From NCBI GenBank assembly GCA_034439955.1, contig JAWXBJ010000133.1:1-20318 (forward strand): a DNA stretch of 20,318 nucleotides, given 5' to 3'. This stretch comes from UBA7672 sp034439955 (GTDB lineage Bacteria; Pseudomonadota; Alphaproteobacteria; Caulobacterales; Hyphomonadaceae). Both the position numbers and the translations under genes were made by a program. A model generated the notes under the pieces. It was not told the DNA's origin. It made no database searches and worked only from the letters and a program-made list of their open reading frames with translations. How positions within the stretch are numbered: position 1 is the stretch's first letter; each line of letters opens with the position of its first letter. Below are positions 20,036 to 20,318 of the stretch, piece after piece.

Positions 20036-20318
20036 TCAGCCCTCCCAGGCCGTGACCTTGCCGGGCGCCTTCTTCATTTCGGCATTCCGGGCGGCGACAG
20101 CGGTCTCGTAGTTCGGCGCCGGAAGGCACGTCGCCGTTACGGAAGATGCACTGATCTGCTCGGCCGCGACCGCCGATTTGAACGCCCTGGCCTTGACGAT
20201 TGCCTCATGCGCTCCGGCGCTGAAGAACGCAGAGTAGACGCGCACCGCTGCTTCGGCGCCGTCGCCGGCTTCGGCGTAGCACCACATGGTGGGACCGTCC
20301 TGGGCCTGCGCCGGCGCA
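20036..20318 (-). CDS. Exported protein of unknown function (N-terminus outside window)
   Basis: The leftward frame ends with TGA at 20036-20038 and is open to the right edge (94 residues visible). The visible start reads APAQAQDGPTMWCYAEAG. APAQAQ resembles the end of a signal peptide (AxA cleavage), so the ATG at 20285-20287 is probably internal and the true start lies beyond the window. The mature part has repeated Ala-rich helices (VRVYSAFFSAG, AIVKARAFKSAVAAEQ), two Cys (in MWCYAE and TATCLP) that could pair in the periplasm, and ends GKVTAWEG. I do not recognise the family. It is convergent with msrB with no spacer. Confidence 0.75.
   Translation of the reverse strand, partial: APAQAQDGPTMWCYAEAGDGAEAAVRVYSAFFSAGAHEAIVKARAFKSAVAAEQISASSVTATCLPAPNYETAVAARNAEMKKAPGKVTAWEG

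Noticed and set aside
1..20318. CRISPR array, insertion sequence, prophage or integrase.
   Set aside because: No regularly spaced direct repeats, transposase motifs or terminal inverted repeats were seen.

Overview
The window is a GC-rich (low-to-mid 60 % GC by eye) piece of an alphaproteobacterial chromosome. Gene content and order point to Caulobacterales, most likely a Hyphomonadaceae/Maricaulaceae-type dimorphic bacterium: an LspA-DUF3035-M16-M16-MutL block after ileS, a TipF-like degenerate EAL protein next to a TIGR01459-type HAD protein, and a GGAAC-N16-CGTT general-stress promoter. That taxonomic call is inference from recall of gene order, not from a search.

Region 1 (1-10502) is almost entirely one leftward gene train. 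In transcription order it is a MaoC-like hydratase, ribF, ileS, lspA, a DUF3035 lipoprotein, a catalytic M16 metalloprotease, a non-catalytic M16 lipoprotein and an endonuclease-type mutL. ileS/lspA and the two M16 genes overlap by one base (TGATG). The block joins FAD supply, Ile-tRNA charging, lipoprotein maturation (LspA lies beside two lipoprotein genes), envelope proteolysis and mismatch repair. ileS stands out. It has a HIGT instead of HIGH signature, a degenerate C-terminal zinc site, a roughly 360-bp patch of about 50 % GC holding a perfect 15-bp inverted repeat, and a leader with a strong hairpin and a 17-bp tandem duplication at the start codon.

Region 2 (10634-13187) holds a rightward CheY-like receiver, convergent with a leftward pair encoding a TipF-like c-di-GMP receptor and a NagD-family HAD protein. 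This suggests signalling and cell-cycle or flagellar functions. A 493-bp stretch (13188-13680) follows that I cannot assign. It carries a palindrome in front of tipF and a 9-bp hairpin.

Region 3 (13681-18009) is more accessory: a leftward fumarylacetoacetate-hydrolase-family enzyme diverging from a single-polypeptide DUF262/DUF1524 (GmrSD-like, type IV restriction) protein, then a lipoprotein serine hydrolase of the beta-lactamase/EstB type and a small two-helix membrane protein. A strong bidirectional terminator closes it.

Region 4 (18068-20318) is stress-flavoured: a GlsB/YeaQ-type membrane protein behind an apparent EcfG (general stress) promoter, a previously easy-to-miss 38-aa membrane peptide, an SDR oxidoreductase, MsrB, and the 3' part of an exported protein running off the right edge. 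I saw no CRISPR array, rRNA, tRNA, transposase or integrase. The strongest candidates for something new are the DUF262 defence-type gene, the mosaic-looking ileS with its leader, the 38-aa peptide, and the stress promoter.
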